Numbered from the stretch's first letter, positions 27,776-37,781 are shown. The stretch: DNA of 64,000 bases from Burkholderiaceae bacterium (GCA_018780645.1 JADMJJ010000019.1:1-64000); one strand, 5' to 3'. Notes: generated from the sequence alone by a model not told the origin. A program made the numbers and translations.

Positions 27776-28588
27776 ATGACGATCACGATCAAAACCGGCG
27801 CCGACATTGACGGCATGCGCGTGGCCGGACGCCTGGCCTCCGAAGTCCTGGACATGCTGACGCCCCATGTCGTGCCCGGCATCAGCACCGAGGCGCTGGA
27901 CAAGCTGGCCCACGACTACATCTTCAACGTCCAGCAGGCGATTCCCGCCCCGCTGAACTACGCCCCGCCGGGCTACACGCCCTACCCCAAGTCGATCTGC
28001 ACCTCGATCAACCACCAGGTCTGCCACGGCATTCCGAATGACAGGCCGCTGAAGAGCGGCGACATCGTCAACATCGACGTGACGGTGATCAAGGACGGCT
28101 GGCATGGCGACACGAGCCGCATGTTCGTCGTTGGCGAGGGCTCGATCGCCGCCAAGCGCCTGTGCCAGATGACCTACGAGTCGATGTGGAAGGGCATTGC
28201 CAAGGTCAAGCCGGGCATGCGCCTGGGCGATATCGGCCACACCATCCAGACCTTTGCCGAGAACCTCGGCTTCTCCATCGTGCGCGAGTTCTGCGGCCAC
28301 GGCATAGGCCGCAAATTCCATGAAGAGCCCCAGGTCATGCACTACGGCCGCCCCGGCACGATGGAAGAGCTGGTGCCCGGCATGATCTTCACCATCGAAC
28401 CGATGGTCAACGCCGGCAGGCGCGAGATTCGCGAGATGGGCGACGGCTGGACCATCGTCACCAAGGACCGCTCGCTATCGGCCCAGTGGGAACACACGGT
28501 GCTGGTCACCGAAACCGGGTTTGAAGTGCTGACGCTCTCGGCCGGCAGCCCGCCCCCGCCCGCCTTCGTCACCGCCACCGCGACCTGA
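27776..28588 (+). CDS. map: Methionine aminopeptidase, type I
   Basis: A 270-aa M24A metallopeptidase that removes the initiator Met from nascent proteins. The canonical N-terminus [18 protein letters not shown] is followed by the substrate His (NHQVCHGIP), metal ligands in [19 protein letters not shown] (two Asp), EFCGHGIG (His), FTIEPMVN (Glu) and WEHTVLVTE (Glu). Length is standard, slightly extended at the C-terminus. It precedes glnD by 8 bp, an arrangement common in proteobacteria. Confidence 0.96.
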   Translation: MTITIKTGADIDGMRVAGRLASEVLDMLTPHVVPGISTEALDKLAHDYIFNVQQAIPAPLNYAPPGYTPYPKSICTSINHQVCHGIPNDRPLKSGDIVNIDVTVIKDGWHGDTSRMFVVGEGSIAAKRLCQMTYESMWKGIAKVKPGMRLGDIGHTIQTFAENLGFSIVREFCGHGIGRKFHEEPQVMHYGRPGTMEELVPGMIFTIEPMVNAGRREIREMGDGWTIVTKDRSLSAQWEHTVLVTETGFEVLTLSAGSPPPPAFVTATAT

Positions 28589-28596
28589 GGCGGCCC

Positions 28597-31227
28597 ATGG
28601 CCGAGCCCGTGGTCACCTCCGGCGCTGATCCGGTGCCAGCCCCGGCCCAGCATGGCGTGGCCGCGCTGCGGCAGAGCTTCCGGCAGGGCAAGCAGGCGCT
28701 GATACAGCACTTCCGCGCATCGAGGGCCACCGCGCCGGCCGCGTTGCGCCTGCTGCGCGCGCTGAGCCGCCATGTGGATGGCACGCTGTTCGAACTCTGG
28801 CAGCACGCGGTGATGCCGCCCCATGCCACGCTGATTGCCGTTGGCGGCTACGGTCGCGGCGAGCTCTATCCCTACTCCGATGTCGATGTGCTGGTGCTGC
28901 TGCCCTCGGGCAAGGCGCTGACCAATGCGGCAACCCGCGCCTCGATCGAGGGCTTCATCACCGCCTGCTGGGACATCGGCCTGGAGATAGGCTCCTCGGT
29001 GCGCACCATCGACGAATGCCTGCAGGAGAGCGAACGCGACCTGACGGTGCAGACCTCGCTGCTGGAATCGCGCTTTCTGTGCGGCTCGCGCAGCCTGTTC
29101 CGCGAGTTCCGCGGCCAGCATGCCCAGGCGCTGGACGCCAAGGCCTTCTTGCGCGGCAAGACGCTGGAAATGCGCCAGCGCCACACCAAGTTCGAGGACA
29201 CGCCCTACTCGCTGGAACCCAACTGCAAGGAAAGCCCCGGCGGACTGCGCGACTTGCAGGTGGTGATGTGGCTGTCCCGTGGCGCGGGCCTGGGCAAGAG
29301 CTGGGGCGAGCTGTGCGGGCGCGGGCTGATCACGCCGTTCGAGGTCAAGCAGCTGCAGCGCAACGAGGGGCTGATCAAGCTGATACGGGCCCGGCTGCAC
29401 ATGGTCGCCGGCCGCCGCGAAGACCGGCTGGTGTTCGACCTGCAGACGGCGGTGGCCGAGAGCTTCGGCTACCAGTCGACCAAGACGCTGCGCGCCTCCG
29501 AGATGCTGATGCGCCGCTACTACTGGGCCGCCAAGGCGGTGACGCAGCTGAACCAGATCCTGATGCTGAACATCGAGGAGCGCATCAACGGCTCGCAGGA
29601 CGCGCCGATGCGCGTCATCAATGGGCGCTTCCTGGACCGGGCCGGCATGCTGGAGGTGGTCAGCGACGAGCTCTACACCGAGCACCCGCACGCGATCCTC
29701 GAAACCTTTTTGCTGTACCAGCAGACGCCGGGCATTAAGGGCCTTTCGGCCCGCACCCTGCGCGCGCTGTACAACGCCCGCGGCCTGATGGGGGCGGATT
29801 TCCGCCGCGATCCGCAGAACCGCGCGCTGTTCATGCAGATGCTGCAGGAGCCCGAGGGTCAGACCCACGCCTTCCGGCTGATGAACCAGACCTCGGTGCT
29901 GGGGCGCTATCTTTGGGTGTTCCGGCGCATCGTCGGCCAGATGCAGCACGACCTGTTCCACGTCTACACGGTGGACCAGCACATCCTGATGGTGCTGCGC
30001 AATGTGCGGCGCTTCTTCATCCCCGAGCACACGCACGAGTACCCGTTCTGCTCGCAGCTGGCGGCCCAGTTCGACCGGCCCTGGGTGCTCTACATCGCTG
30101 CCCTGTTCCACGACGTGGCCAAGGGTCGCGGCGGAGACCACAGCGAGCTCGGCGCGGTCGAGGTGCGGCGCTTCTGCCGCGAGCATGGCATTGGCAAGGA
30201 AGACACCGAGCTGATCGCCTTCCTGGTCAAGGGACATTTGACGATGTCGCGCATCGCGCAGAAGGAAGACCTGTCGGACAGCGATGTGATCGAGGGCTTT
30301 GCCGCCACCGTGGGCAACGCGCGCGGCCTGACCGCGCTGTATCTGCTGACGGTGGCCGACATCCGCGGCACCAGCCCCAAGGTCTGGAATGCCTGGAAGG
30401 GCAAGCTGCTGGAGGAGCTCTACCGCTCGACCTTGCGCGCCCTGGGCGGCGCCAAGCCCAATGCCGACGCGGAGATCGAGGCCCGCAAGCAGGACGCCCG
30501 CCACATGCTGGCCCTGCATTCGATGCTGCCCGACACCGAGACTCCGCTGTGGCAGACCTTGGAGCTCAGCTATTTCGCCCGCCACGACGCGGCCGATCTG
30601 GCCTGGCATGCACGGGCGCTGTGGCGCCATGTGCAGAGCGAGGTGCCGGTCGTGCGCGCCCGACCCTCCCCGGTCGGAGAAGGCCTGCAGGTGCTGGTAT
30701 ATGCGCCCGACCGACCCGATCTGTTCGCCCGCATCTGCGGCTATTTCGACGGCGCCGGCTTCAACATTCTTGACGCCAAGGTGCACACCACCCGCACCGG
30801 CTTTGCGCTGGACACCTTCCAGGTCATCAGCCCCGACCTGGATCTGCAGTACCGCGACCTGGTGTCCCTGGTCGAGTCCCAGCTGAGCCTGGCGCTGAAG
30901 GCCCAGGGGCCGCTGCCCGAGCCTCGCAAGGGCAGGCTCTCACGGCGCGTCAAGTCGTTCCCGTTCACGCCGCGCATCTCGCTGCGGCCCGACGAACGCG
31001 CCCAGCGCTGGCTGCTGAGCATCAGCACCAGTGACCGCACCGGCCTGCTGTACGCCATCGCCCGCGTGCTGGCCCAGCACCAGATCAATCTGCAACTGGC
31101 CAAGATCACGACCCTGGGCGAGCGGGTGGAGGACACCTTTCTCGTCGACGGCCCGGCACTGCAGCAGAACCGGGCCCAATTGCAGATCGAGAGCGAGTTG
31201 CTGGATGCGGTCTCGCCGACGTTATGA
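28597..31227 (+). CDS. glnD: [Protein-PII] uridylyltransferase/uridylyl-removing enzyme
   Basis: An 876-aa nitrogen-status sensor that uridylylates and de-uridylylates PII. Nucleotidyltransferase motif [17 protein letters not shown] is near residue 84; an HD domain follows ([17 protein letters not shown], about 505) for the removing activity; two ACT domains (about 690-770 and 800-870) bind glutamine. Length is normal. It lies in the map-glnD-mnmH run, with its stop overlapping the mnmH start (ATGA). Confidence 0.95.
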   Translation: MAEPVVTSGADPVPAPAQHGVAALRQSFRQGKQALIQHFRASRATAPAALRLLRALSRHVDGTLFELWQHAVMPPHATLIAVGGYGRGELYPYSDVDVLVLLPSGKALTNAATRASIEGFITACWDIGLEIGSSVRTIDECLQESERDLTVQTSLLESRFLCGSRSLFREFRGQHAQALDAKAFLRGKTLEMRQRHTKFEDTPYSLEPNCKESPGGLRDLQVVMWLSRGAGLGKSWGELCGRGLITPFEVKQLQRNEGLIKLIRARLHMVAGRREDRLVFDLQTAVAESFGYQSTKTLRASEMLMRRYYWAAKAVTQLNQILMLNIEERINGSQDAPMRVINGRFLDRAGMLEVVSDELYTEHPHAILETFLLYQQTPGIKGLSARTLRALYNARGLMGADFRRDPQNRALFMQMLQEPEGQTHAFRLMNQTSVLGRYLWVFRRIVGQMQHDLFHVYTVDQHILMVLRNVRRFFIPEHTHEYPFCSQLAAQFDRPWVLYIAALFHDVAKGRGGDHSELGAVEVRRFCREHGIGKEDTELIAFLVKGHLTMSRIAQKEDLSDSDVIEGFAATVGNARGLTALYLLTVADIRGTSPKVWNAWKGKLLEELYRSTLRALGGAKPNADAEIEARKQDARHMLALHSMLPDTETPLWQTLELSYFARHDAADLAWHARALWRHVQSEVPVVRARPSPVGEGLQVLVYAPDRPDLFARICGYFDGAGFNILDAKVHTTRTGFALDTFQVISPDLDLQYRDLVSLVESQLSLALKAQGPLPEPRKGRLSRRVKSFPFTPRISLRPDERAQRWLLSISTSDRTGLLYAIARVLAQHQINLQLAKITTLGERVEDTFLVDGPALQQNRAQLQIESELLDAVSPTL

Positions 31228-32279
31228 GCAGCACCCCGATCGACATCACCGAGGCACTGGCGCAGCCCTTCGACGCCATCATCGACGTGCGCTCGCCGTC
31301 CGAGTTCGCCGAGGACCATCTGCCCGGCGCCGTCAACTGGCCGGTGCTCGACGACGAGCAGCGCCGTGTCGTCGGCACCATGTACAAGCAGGTCTCCGCC
31401 TTCGAGGCGCGCAAGGTCGGAGCGGCCATCGTTGCGCGCAATATCGCCGCCCACATCGACCGCGAGGTCGCCAATATGCCCAAGGGCTGGAGGCCGCTCG
31501 TCTATTGCTGGCGCGGAGGCCAACGATCCGGCGCGATGGCCTGGTTCCTGGGCCAGATCGGCTTCAACAGCCGGCAGCTGACCGGCGGCTACAAGGCCTT
31601 TCGCGCCCAGGTGCGGCACGATCTGGAGACGGTGACCGTCACAGCCCGTTTGCGCGTGCTGTGCGGCCGCACCGGCTCGGGCAAAACCCGGCTGTTGCAG
31701 GCCTTGGGCCAACAGGGCGGCCAGATCCTGGACCTGGAAGGCCTGGCCTGCCACCGCGGCTCGGTGCTGGGCGGCCTGCCTGACCAACCCCAGCCCGGCC
31801 AGAAACGCTTCGAGACCTTGATCTGGCAGGCTCTGCGCGGACTGGATGCCAGCCAGCCCCTGTACCTGGAAAGCGAGAGCCGCAAGATCGGCCAGCTGCG
31901 CGTGCCCGAGCAACTGCACCTGGCGATGCGAGAGCACGGCCGCTGCTGGTGGGTGCAGATGCCCGATGCCGCCCGGGTGCAGCTGCTGCTGGAGGACTAC
32001 GGCCACTTCGCGGCCGATGTCGAAGGCTTCTGTGCCCGGCTGCAGGCCCTGGTCGAGCTGCGCGGCAAGGAAACCGTTGCACGTTGGCAACAGACCGCAC
32101 GTGCCGGCGAGTGGGCCAGCCTGTTCGCCGAGCTGATGCGGCTGCACTACGACCCCGGCTACGAGCGCTCGCTGCGCAGCAGCTACCGCCAGCTCGACCA
32201 AGCCCCGGTGCTGGCGATGGAAGATGGCGGCTCCGCCAGCCTGGCGCGCGCCGCCCAGGCCCTGCTGCAAACCGTTTGA
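31224..32279 (+). CDS. mnmH: tRNA 2-selenouridine synthase
   Basis: A 351-aa protein. An N-terminal rhodanese domain ([18 protein letters not shown]) has the catalytic Cys in [11 protein letters not shown]; the C-terminal part holds a P-loop [12 protein letters not shown], as in MnmH/SelU, which replaces 2-thiouridine by 2-selenouridine at tRNA wobble positions via a geranylated intermediate. It overlaps glnD by 4 bp. selD is not in the window, so whether the cell makes selenophosphate cannot be told here. Confidence 0.93.
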   Translation: MSSTPIDITEALAQPFDAIIDVRSPSEFAEDHLPGAVNWPVLDDEQRRVVGTMYKQVSAFEARKVGAAIVARNIAAHIDREVANMPKGWRPLVYCWRGGQRSGAMAWFLGQIGFNSRQLTGGYKAFRAQVRHDLETVTVTARLRVLCGRTGSGKTRLLQALGQQGGQILDLEGLACHRGSVLGGLPDQPQPGQKRFETLIWQALRGLDASQPLYLESESRKIGQLRVPEQLHLAMREHGRCWWVQMPDAARVQLLLEDYGHFAADVEGFCARLQALVELRGKETVARWQQTARAGEWASLFAELMRLHYDPGYERSLRSSYRQLDQAPVLAMEDGGSASLARAAQALLQTV

Positions 32280-32365
32280 CGTTGATCAAGGGGCATTCTT
32301 CAAGCTCGTCGGAGCATCAGCCTGGCATCAGATCGCGGGAAATACGGCGAAAAACCCTCGCAAAT

Positions 32366-32392
32366 TGAAGGTTTGGAGAATTCGGCCGATAG
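32366..32392 (+). promoter_or_regulatory. Sigma-28 (FliA)-type flagellar promoter
   Basis: TGAAGGTT (32366-32373), an 11-bp spacer and GCCGATAG (32385-32392) match the FliA consensus TAAAGTTT-N11-GCCGATAA at 6/8 and 7/8 positions with exact spacing. It lies 90 bp upstream of the ATG at 32483, in the 203-bp gap after mnmH, on the right strand to drive that gene. Confidence 0.6.
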
Positions 32393-32482
32393 ATCCCCCA
32401 TTGACGCGTTCTCAAGCTTCCAGGCCGGCTCCCGACCCTCGCACAGAACGCAATATGTTTGCTTCCTGCATCGGAGTTCATC

Positions 32483-33052
32483 ATGAGCTTGAATGGATTA
32501 CCCGGCATCGCACCGCCCAGCCGCACGGACGCCGTGCCGTCGGCCACCCAGGCCAGCACCAACCCGGTGCGCGTTGAGCGACAGGCCGATGCCTACGCCA
32601 CCACGGCCAAGGTCAGCGGCAGCCGCGGCAGCGGCGGCCTCGCCGATGCGATGGAGCTGACCTTCCAGCAACTGGGCCTGAGTTCCGGCACGACCGAAGC
32701 CGCCAGCCAGGCCGACGAAGCCGCCAGCACCCAGCGCAAGACCGACCTGGGCCGGCTGATGCAGGCCCTGTTCCAGGCCGTGCACGCCCATTCCCCCCCG
32801 CTGACCACCGGTGAATCGTCAAGTTTCGCCGCAGCCCTGGCCTCGCTGACCTCGCAGCTGTCCAGCGGCGACTCGGTCAGCTCGCTGGAAGCGGCCCTGG
32901 GCCGGGTGCTGCAGGACTTGCAGAGTTCCCAGACCGGCAGCGCCGCCAGCCTGCCGACGACGCAGGACCTGCTCAACACCCTGCAGCGCAATCTGGACAA
33001 CCAGACCAATGTGGTCCACACCAAGGGCAATGTGCTGAACGAGCGCGCCTGA
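32483..33052 (+). CDS. Hypothetical Ser/Gln-rich protein with a flagellar-type promoter
   Basis: A 189-aa protein that I do not recognise. It is rich in Ser, Thr, Ala and Gln, has no signal peptide or membrane helix, and has helical segments in the second half (SLEAALGRVLQDLQSS, LLNTLQRNLDNQTN). The composition resembles flagellar hook-length or filament-associated proteins, but no domain is clear. CGGAG precedes the ATG at 32483; an upstream in-frame ATG at 32459 is less likely. The sigma-28-type promoter upstream suggests expression with late flagellar genes. No other flagellar gene is in the window. Confidence 0.65.
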   Translation: MSLNGLPGIAPPSRTDAVPSATQASTNPVRVERQADAYATTAKVSGSRGSGGLADAMELTFQQLGLSSGTTEAASQADEAASTQRKTDLGRLMQALFQAVHAHSPPLTTGESSSFAAALASLTSQLSSGDSVSSLEAALGRVLQDLQSSQTGSAASLPTTQDLLNTLQRNLDNQTNVVHTKGNVLNERA

Positions 33053-33068
33053 AGCCTCAACGATTCAT

Positions 33069-33650
33069 TCAGGGATTCAAATCGCCCGCCAGGCGGGCCA
33101 GGGTTTCCGGCGCAATCTGCACATGGGCCGGGTAATGGGTGTGGTCGCAGCCTAGCTTGGCTCCTGCACCGGCCAATAGCGCCTCACGGGCTGCCTTGGG
33201 GAACTCGAAGCGCACGAAGTGCACGGCCGAGGTCTTCTCGTCGTTCTCCCGGTCCAGGTCCTCGTCGGCAATGGCATAGACCCGCGGATGCCCTTCCACC
33301 TCGACGAACATCCGGTCCTCAACGCCGATCAGCCTTGACAGCTCGCGCTTGCGCTCATGCGGGTCGGGGTATTCGATCAGCATCGTCGCCTTCCAGTTCG
33401 AGCCATCGGGCACCAGCGGCGCATAGGCCTCGATCTCGCTGCGGATGCCCTCCTCCTCGAAGATCTTCTCGATGCGCAGCATCTCCTGGATCTGGTAGCG
33501 CACCGTCTGTTCGTCCTCGAACTGCAGGTTCAGGTGCTCACCGAGCTGCACGCTGCGAAGGCGCCGGTAGGCAATCACCCGGGGCTTGGCCTCCTTGCGC
33601 TGGCGGGTGTAGGCCTCGAGGCTCATCAGGCTGTCTATCGTGATGGTCAT
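33069..33650 (-). CDS. DUF3501 family protein
   Basis: A 193-aa protein matching DUF3501: TIDSLMSLEAYTRQRKEAKPRVIAYRR at its start (key residues Y14, R17, K22), LQFEDEQTVRYQIQEMLRIEKIF in the middle, and a conserved DHTHYPAHV near the C-terminus that may bind metal. The start at 33650 removes a long upstream frame that is antisense-like inside the Fe-S gene. It is the last gene of the rubrerythrin operon, 11 bp after the Fe-S oxidoreductase gene. Function unknown; the family is regularly found in this trio. Confidence 0.85.
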   Translation of the reverse strand: MTITIDSLMSLEAYTRQRKEAKPRVIAYRRLRSVQLGEHLNLQFEDEQTVRYQIQEMLRIEKIFEEEGIRSEIEAYAPLVPDGSNWKATMLIEYPDPHERKRELSRLIGVEDRMFVEVEGHPRVYAIADEDLDRENDEKTSAVHFVRFEFPKAAREALLAGAGAKLGCDHTHYPAHVQIAPETLARLAGDLNP

Positions 33651-33661
33651 GGCAAGACTCC

Positions 33662-35014
33662 TCAACTCAGCCCGTAGGCCAAGCGCATCAAACTCAACGG
33701 GTGCTGCAAGTTCTTCGCTGGCGTGCCCGCCTGCGCCATGCCCTGCGCGATGTGGTGGCCGGCCAGCGCGCAGTCGCTGCTGATGTAGTCCGGCTCGTCC
33801 TTGGCCATGGACTTGAACACCGGCTTGCCTATCTTCATCGCGATCGGGTGATAGAGCGTCTTCACACCATAGGTGCCGGCATGGCCCGAGCAGCGTTCCA
33901 CCGTATTGAGCTTGACCTCGACGCTGGCACCAATCAGCTTGAACATCTCCTCGGTCTTCTTGCCTATCTTCTGCACGCGGCCGTGGCAGGGGATGTGATA
34001 GCTGACCTTGCCCAGGGCCGTCTTGAAGTCCAGCTTCAGCAGACCGTCCTTGTGGCGGGCGATCAGGTACTCGAAGGGGTCGAACATCGCCGCCATCACC
34101 GCCTGGGTGTCGGTGCAGTCCGGGAACATCAGCGGCAGCTCCTGCTTGAACATCAGGGTGCAGCTGGGAATGGCGCTGACGATGGCATAGCCCTCCTTGG
34201 CATAGCGCGCCAGCACCGGCATATTCGCCTCCTTGTGCCGGGCCACCGACTCCAGGTCCCCCAGCTCGAGCTTGGGCATGCCGCAGCAGCTTTCCTTCTC
34301 GACGATCGTATAGGGAATCGCGTTGTGCTCCAGCAGCTTGATCAGGTCGTGGCCGATGCCGGGCTCGTTGTAGTTGACATAGCAGGTGGCGAAGATCGCC
34401 ACCTTGCCCGGCGTGCGCTCGCCGTTGGTCACCACGGTCGCTGCGCCGAATGACTTGGCGCCCCAACGGAAGCGCTGGCCGGCCAGTTCGGGCATCCAGG
34501 CCTCGGGGTGCACGCCCAGGGCTTTGTCCAGCAGCTTGCGCGCCAGGCCCGTCTTGTTGACGGCGTTGACCGTCTGCACCACCACCGGTATGCCGGCGAA
34601 CTGGCCGTGCACATCGGTCGAGGCCAGGAAGCGCTCGCCCGCCTTGACCTCACCCTTCCTGAACTTGATCGCCTTGGCGCGCAGCATGGTGTGCGGAAAG
34701 TCCAGATTCCAGGGATGCGGCGGCACGTAGGGACACTTGGTCATGTAGCAGAGGTCGCACAGATAGCACTGGTCCACCACCTTCCAGTAGTCGGCCTTGG
34801 CCACACCGTCGACCTCGCCGGTCTTGCTCTCGTCGACCAGATCGAACAGCGTCGGGAACGAGTGGCACAGACTCACGCAGCGCCGGCAGCCGTGGCAGAT
34901 GTCGAAGATGCGCTCCAGCTCGTGCAGGCACTTGCCTTCGTCGTAGAACTCAGGGTTCTTCCAGTCCAGCGGATGCCGGGTCGGGGCTTCGAGATTGCCT
35001 TCGCGTGTGCTCAT
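33662..35014 (-). CDS. Fe-S oxidoreductase with two 4Fe-4S clusters and CCG domains (GlpC/HdrD-like)
   Basis: A 450-aa protein. Two ferredoxin motifs near the N-terminus, CHGCRRCVSLC and CYLCDLCYMTKCP, bind 4Fe-4S clusters. Two cysteine-rich (CCG) domains follow, seen as ESCCGMPKLE and, in the second, a CSGHAGTYG variant. The layout matches heterodisulfide-reductase subunit D/GlpC-like electron-transfer proteins. No flavin domain is present, so it needs a partner. The ATG at 35014 follows AGGAG at 7 nt. It lies between rubrerythrin and the DUF3501 gene and may pass electrons to the former; that is inference. Confidence 0.88.
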   Translation of the reverse strand: MSTREGNLEAPTRHPLDWKNPEFYDEGKCLHELERIFDICHGCRRCVSLCHSFPTLFDLVDESKTGEVDGVAKADYWKVVDQCYLCDLCYMTKCPYVPPHPWNLDFPHTMLRAKAIKFRKGEVKAGERFLASTDVHGQFAGIPVVVQTVNAVNKTGLARKLLDKALGVHPEAWMPELAGQRFRWGAKSFGAATVVTNGERTPGKVAIFATCYVNYNEPGIGHDLIKLLEHNAIPYTIVEKESCCGMPKLELGDLESVARHKEANMPVLARYAKEGYAIVSAIPSCTLMFKQELPLMFPDCTDTQAVMAAMFDPFEYLIARHKDGLLKLDFKTALGKVSYHIPCHGRVQKIGKKTEEMFKLIGASVEVKLNTVERCSGHAGTYGVKTLYHPIAMKIGKPVFKSMAKDEPDYISSDCALAGHHIAQGMAQAGTPAKNLQHPLSLMRLAYGLS

Positions 35015-35040
35015 CGGGGGGCTCCTGGCTGCCAAGCGAC

Positions 35041-35062
35041 TGCGGCGCCCGAAAGCGCCGCA
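35041..35062 (-). other. Intercistronic hairpin after rubrerythrin
   Basis: A perfect 8-bp stem (35041-35048 with 35055-35062) with a 6-nt loop lies in the 76-bp gap between the rubrerythrin and Fe-S genes. It could attenuate transcription or protect the rubrerythrin mRNA, giving more of that protein. No T-tract. Confidence 0.4.
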
Positions 35063-35090
35063 TAACCGTTGAAGTGCTTACATCGGCATA

Positions 35091-35510
35091 TCAGTCGACC
35101 AGGGCGTCCAGTGCCTTCTGATAACGGTTGGCATGCGAGCGCTCGGCCTTGGCCAGGGTCTCGAACCAGTCGGCAATCTCGTCGAAGCCCTCGTCGCGGG
35201 CGGTCTTGGCCATGCCGGGGTACATATCGGTGTACTCGTGCGTCTCGCCGGCCACGGCGGCGGCAAGGTTCTGCCGGCTGGAGCCTATCGGCAGGCCGGT
35301 GGCCGGATCGCCCACCGCCTCCAGAAACTCCAGATGGCCGTGCGCATGGCCGGTCTCACCTTCGGCGGTGGAGCGGAACAGTGCCGCCACATCGTTCTGA
35401 CCTTCAATATCAGCCTTGTTCGCGAAATACAGATACCGGCGATTCGCCTGCGATTCGCCCGCGAAGGCATCCTTCAGGTGCTGCTCGGTCTTCGATCCTT
35501 TCAAGCCCAT
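35091..35510 (-). CDS. Rubrerythrin family diiron protein
   Basis: A 139-aa four-helix ferritin-like protein. Diiron ligands are expected from the Glu of [33 protein letters not shown] and [11 protein letters not shown], so both ExxH sites are present. It lacks the C-terminal rubredoxin domain (no CxxC pair), so it needs an external electron donor, perhaps the adjacent Fe-S protein. Such proteins reduce peroxide. The ATG at 35510 is preceded by GGAG; an upstream frame of 18 codons is discarded. It is the first gene of its operon. Confidence 0.9.
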   Translation of the reverse strand: MGLKGSKTEQHLKDAFAGESQANRRYLYFANKADIEGQNDVAALFRSTAEGETGHAHGHLEFLEAVGDPATGLPIGSSRQNLAAAVAGETHEYTDMYPGMAKTARDEGFDEIADWFETLAKAERSHANRYQKALDALVD

Positions 35511-35627
35511 GATCGCTCTCCAGTTGAAGTTCGTGGTGGTGTTCCAAAGCGGCTGCCGACTCAACGTGGTGCCTCAGCAGCACCCGCAGACGGTAACCCA
35601 GGCCGTGCCTTGCCGCAATACAAAGCC

Positions 35628-36533
35628 TCAATGCTTGCCATAGGTCGCCGCTATCCCTGCCGCCGCTGCGTCCAGGCCCAGCAACTCGTTCACGAGCAGA
35701 TGGCAGCGGCCCAGCGGATCGGCCAGGTCGTGCAGGATGGTCAGGTGGTTGCAGTCGGCTATCGGCTCGCATACCGGCACCGCCTTGGCGCCCCAGGCCT
35801 TGCGTATCAGCCGGTTCTGGCGCAGGAACTCTTCGCTCTCCAGGCCGCCGGCCACCGCGTACAGCGGCGCTTGCGGCGCCGGCAGATAGGAAGGGCTGAG
35901 CTTGCGCACCAGGGCCGGCGTCAGATGCAGATCGGCCTGCAGATAGGGCGAGCGCCGCACCGGCTCCAGATCATGCAGGCCCGAGATAGCCATCGCCCCC
36001 TTCACCAGGTCGGAGGGCAGGTCCGGGGCCAGCAGCGGCCACAGGCAGCACAGCAGCATCGCGGCCAGCTGCCCGCCGGCCGAATGCCCGACGACCACGA
36101 TGCGCTGCGGATCACCCCCGTGCACCGCTGCGTTGCGGTAGGTCCAGGCCAGCGCCTGCGCCGTCTGCAGCAGGATGCGGTCCATGCTCGTCGCCGGGCA
36201 CAGGCTGTAATTGGGCACCACGACCAGCGCGCCATCCTCCACGAAGGACGGCGCGACGAAGGAGTGGTCGGCCTTGTCCAGCGAGCGCCAATAGCCGCCG
36301 TGCAGGAACACCAGCACCGGCGCGGCCGCGCGGGTCGTGGTGAACAGGTCCAGGCGTTCATCAGGCCCGTCGCCATAGGCCAGGTCCAGCCTGCAGGGGG
36401 AGCGCTCGCGCGACAGCGCCGAGGCGCGCTGCCAGCGCTGGAAGATGTCGGCACTGTCGGCAATGCGCGCGCGGTTGTTGTACTGCGCATCGAGCCAGGC
36501 GGGATCAGGCTCGGGATCGGCGTAAGGGGGCAT
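35628..36533 (-). CDS. Alpha/beta hydrolase (kynurenine-formamidase-like)
   Basis: A 301-aa esterase of the hormone-sensitive-lipase/arylformamidase type. The oxyanion motif FLHGGYWRSLDK and nucleophile elbow GHSAGGQLAA are clear; an Asp and a His (DCNHLTILHDL, near the C-terminus) complete the triad. Substrate is not determined; no tryptophan-degradation genes are adjacent. The ATG at 36533 is used; a GTG two codons upstream (36539) is also possible. It is a single gene divergent from the epimerase gene. Confidence 0.8.
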   Translation of the reverse strand: MPPYADPEPDPAWLDAQYNNRARIADSADIFQRWQRASALSRERSPCRLDLAYGDGPDERLDLFTTTRAAAPVLVFLHGGYWRSLDKADHSFVAPSFVEDGALVVVPNYSLCPATSMDRILLQTAQALAWTYRNAAVHGGDPQRIVVVGHSAGGQLAAMLLCCLWPLLAPDLPSDLVKGAMAISGLHDLEPVRRSPYLQADLHLTPALVRKLSPSYLPAPQAPLYAVAGGLESEEFLRQNRLIRKAWGAKAVPVCEPIADCNHLTILHDLADPLGRCHLLVNELLGLDAAAAGIAATYGKH

Positions 36534-36628
36534 GGGCACTCACGGGTTGGTTCGGTCTCGACAAGCAGTGTCGCAAAAATGGCGACTATCGGGTCTCGGC
36601 CCCTACACTGATCGCCCACAGTCACCCC

Positions 36629-36651
36629 GGGGTCCGGCCGGCGCCGGCCCC
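36629..36651 (+). other. GC-rich hairpin just upstream of the epimerase start
   Basis: GGGG (36629-36632) pairs with CCCC (36648-36651) and CCGGC (36634-36638) with GCCGG (36643-36647); loop of 4 nt, one bulged T. It ends 8 nt before the ATG at 36660, where a ribosome site would be, and no clear one is seen. Confidence 0.35.
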
Positions 36652-36659
36652 TCAGAACC

Positions 36660-37658
36660 ATGAAATTGCTTGTCATCGGCGGCGGTGTATTCCTCGGCTC
36701 GGCCTTCGTCAGCGCCGCCCTCGCCCGCGGCCACCAGGTCACCGTGTTCCAGCGCGGCAGGAGCAGCTCCGTCCCACCGGCTGGCGTCGAGCGCATCCTC
36801 GGCGACCGCAAGACCGACCTGGCTCGCGCCGCTGGCGACTGGGACGCCATCATCGACACCTGCGCCTACCTGCCCGCCGATGTGCGCGGCGCGATCGAGG
36901 CACTGCGGCCGAGCTGCCCCTATCTGCTGGTGTCCACCATCTCGGCCTTCGCCGCCCTGCCCGACCCCGGCATGACCGAGAGCACTCCGTTGCACGACCA
37001 GGACATGAGCAGTGTCGAAACGGTGACCGGCGAGACCTACGGCCCGCTGAAGGCCGCCTGCGAGCGCGAGTTGCTGGCCCTCGCGGCCCACCCCATCATC
37101 GTCCGCCCCGGCCTGATCGTCGGCGAGCAGGATCCCTCCGGCCGGCTCAGCTACTGGGCAGACCGCGTCGCACGCGGTGGCGAGGTGCTGGCCCCGGTAG
37201 CCCCCGAGCTGCCGGCCCAGTGCATCGATGTGCACGACCTGGCCGCCTTCATGCTGACGCTGGTGGAGCAAGGCGCCCGCGGCGACTTCAATGCCAGCGG
37301 CAGTGCCGACCTGACCCTCGGCGAGTTGCTGACCACCGCCCAGACAAGCTTCGGCAGCGACACCCGCCTGAACTGGGTACCCGAGGCCTTTCTGGAGCAA
37401 CAGGGCGTGGGCGCCTGGGTCGAACTGCCGCTGTGGATACCCAGCGCCGATGCGAGCCTCGCCGGCATGCTGCGCGTCGATTGCAGCAAGGCCCGCGCCC
37501 ACGGCCTGCACTGCCGGCCGATCGTCGACACGCTGCGCAGCACGCTGGCCTGGGTCAAGACACCGGCAGGCCAGGCCAGCCTCGCCCGCCAGCTCAAGCC
37601 GGAGCGCGAACAGGCGCTGCTGGCCGCCTGGCATGACACCCGTCAAGCCTCGGGTTGA
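36660..37658 (+). CDS. NAD-dependent epimerase/dehydratase family protein
   Basis: A 332-aa extended SDR-like protein. The N-terminal GGGVFLGSAF is the GxxGxxG-type nucleotide motif; DRKTDL, DTCAYLP and LLVSTISAF follow as in atypical epimerases. The usual YxxxK appears as TYGPLKAACE, with Tyr and Lys in place (YGPLK). The C-terminal part (CIDVHDLAAFMLTLVEQ) is typical. Substrate unknown; neighbours give no clue. No strong ribosome site is visible. Confidence 0.75.
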   Translation: MKLLVIGGGVFLGSAFVSAALARGHQVTVFQRGRSSSVPPAGVERILGDRKTDLARAAGDWDAIIDTCAYLPADVRGAIEALRPSCPYLLVSTISAFAALPDPGMTESTPLHDQDMSSVETVTGETYGPLKAACERELLALAAHPIIVRPGLIVGEQDPSGRLSYWADRVARGGEVLAPVAPELPAQCIDVHDLAAFMLTLVEQGARGDFNASGSADLTLGELLTTAQTSFGSDTRLNWVPEAFLEQQGVGAWVELPLWIPSADASLAGMLRVDCSKARAHGLHCRPIVDTLRSTLAWVKTPAGQASLARQLKPEREQALLAAWHDTRQASG

Positions 37659-37687
37659 ACCGGTGTCCGGGCGCAAAAATCCCGCGC

Positions 37688-37693
37688 TATACT
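37688..37693 (+). promoter_or_regulatory. -10 element of the tRNA-Ala promoter
   Basis: TATACT is a 5/6 match to TATAAT and lies 12 bp before the mature tRNA 5' end, a proper distance. The -35 region at 17 bp is weak (around 37665); a TTGAAC at 37655-37660 is too far (27 bp). The -10 is well supported, the rest is not. Confidence 0.5.
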
Positions 37694-37705
37694 TTTCCAC
37701 GGTTC

Positions 37706-37781
<76 letters not shown>

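Noticed and set aside
28342-30786. 814-aa minus-strand open frame
   Set aside because: Antisense shadow of glnD; His/Gln/Ala-rich translation without domains.
37655-37660. TTGAAC as -35 of the tRNA promoter
   Set aside because: The 27-bp distance to the -10 is too long for sigma-70.
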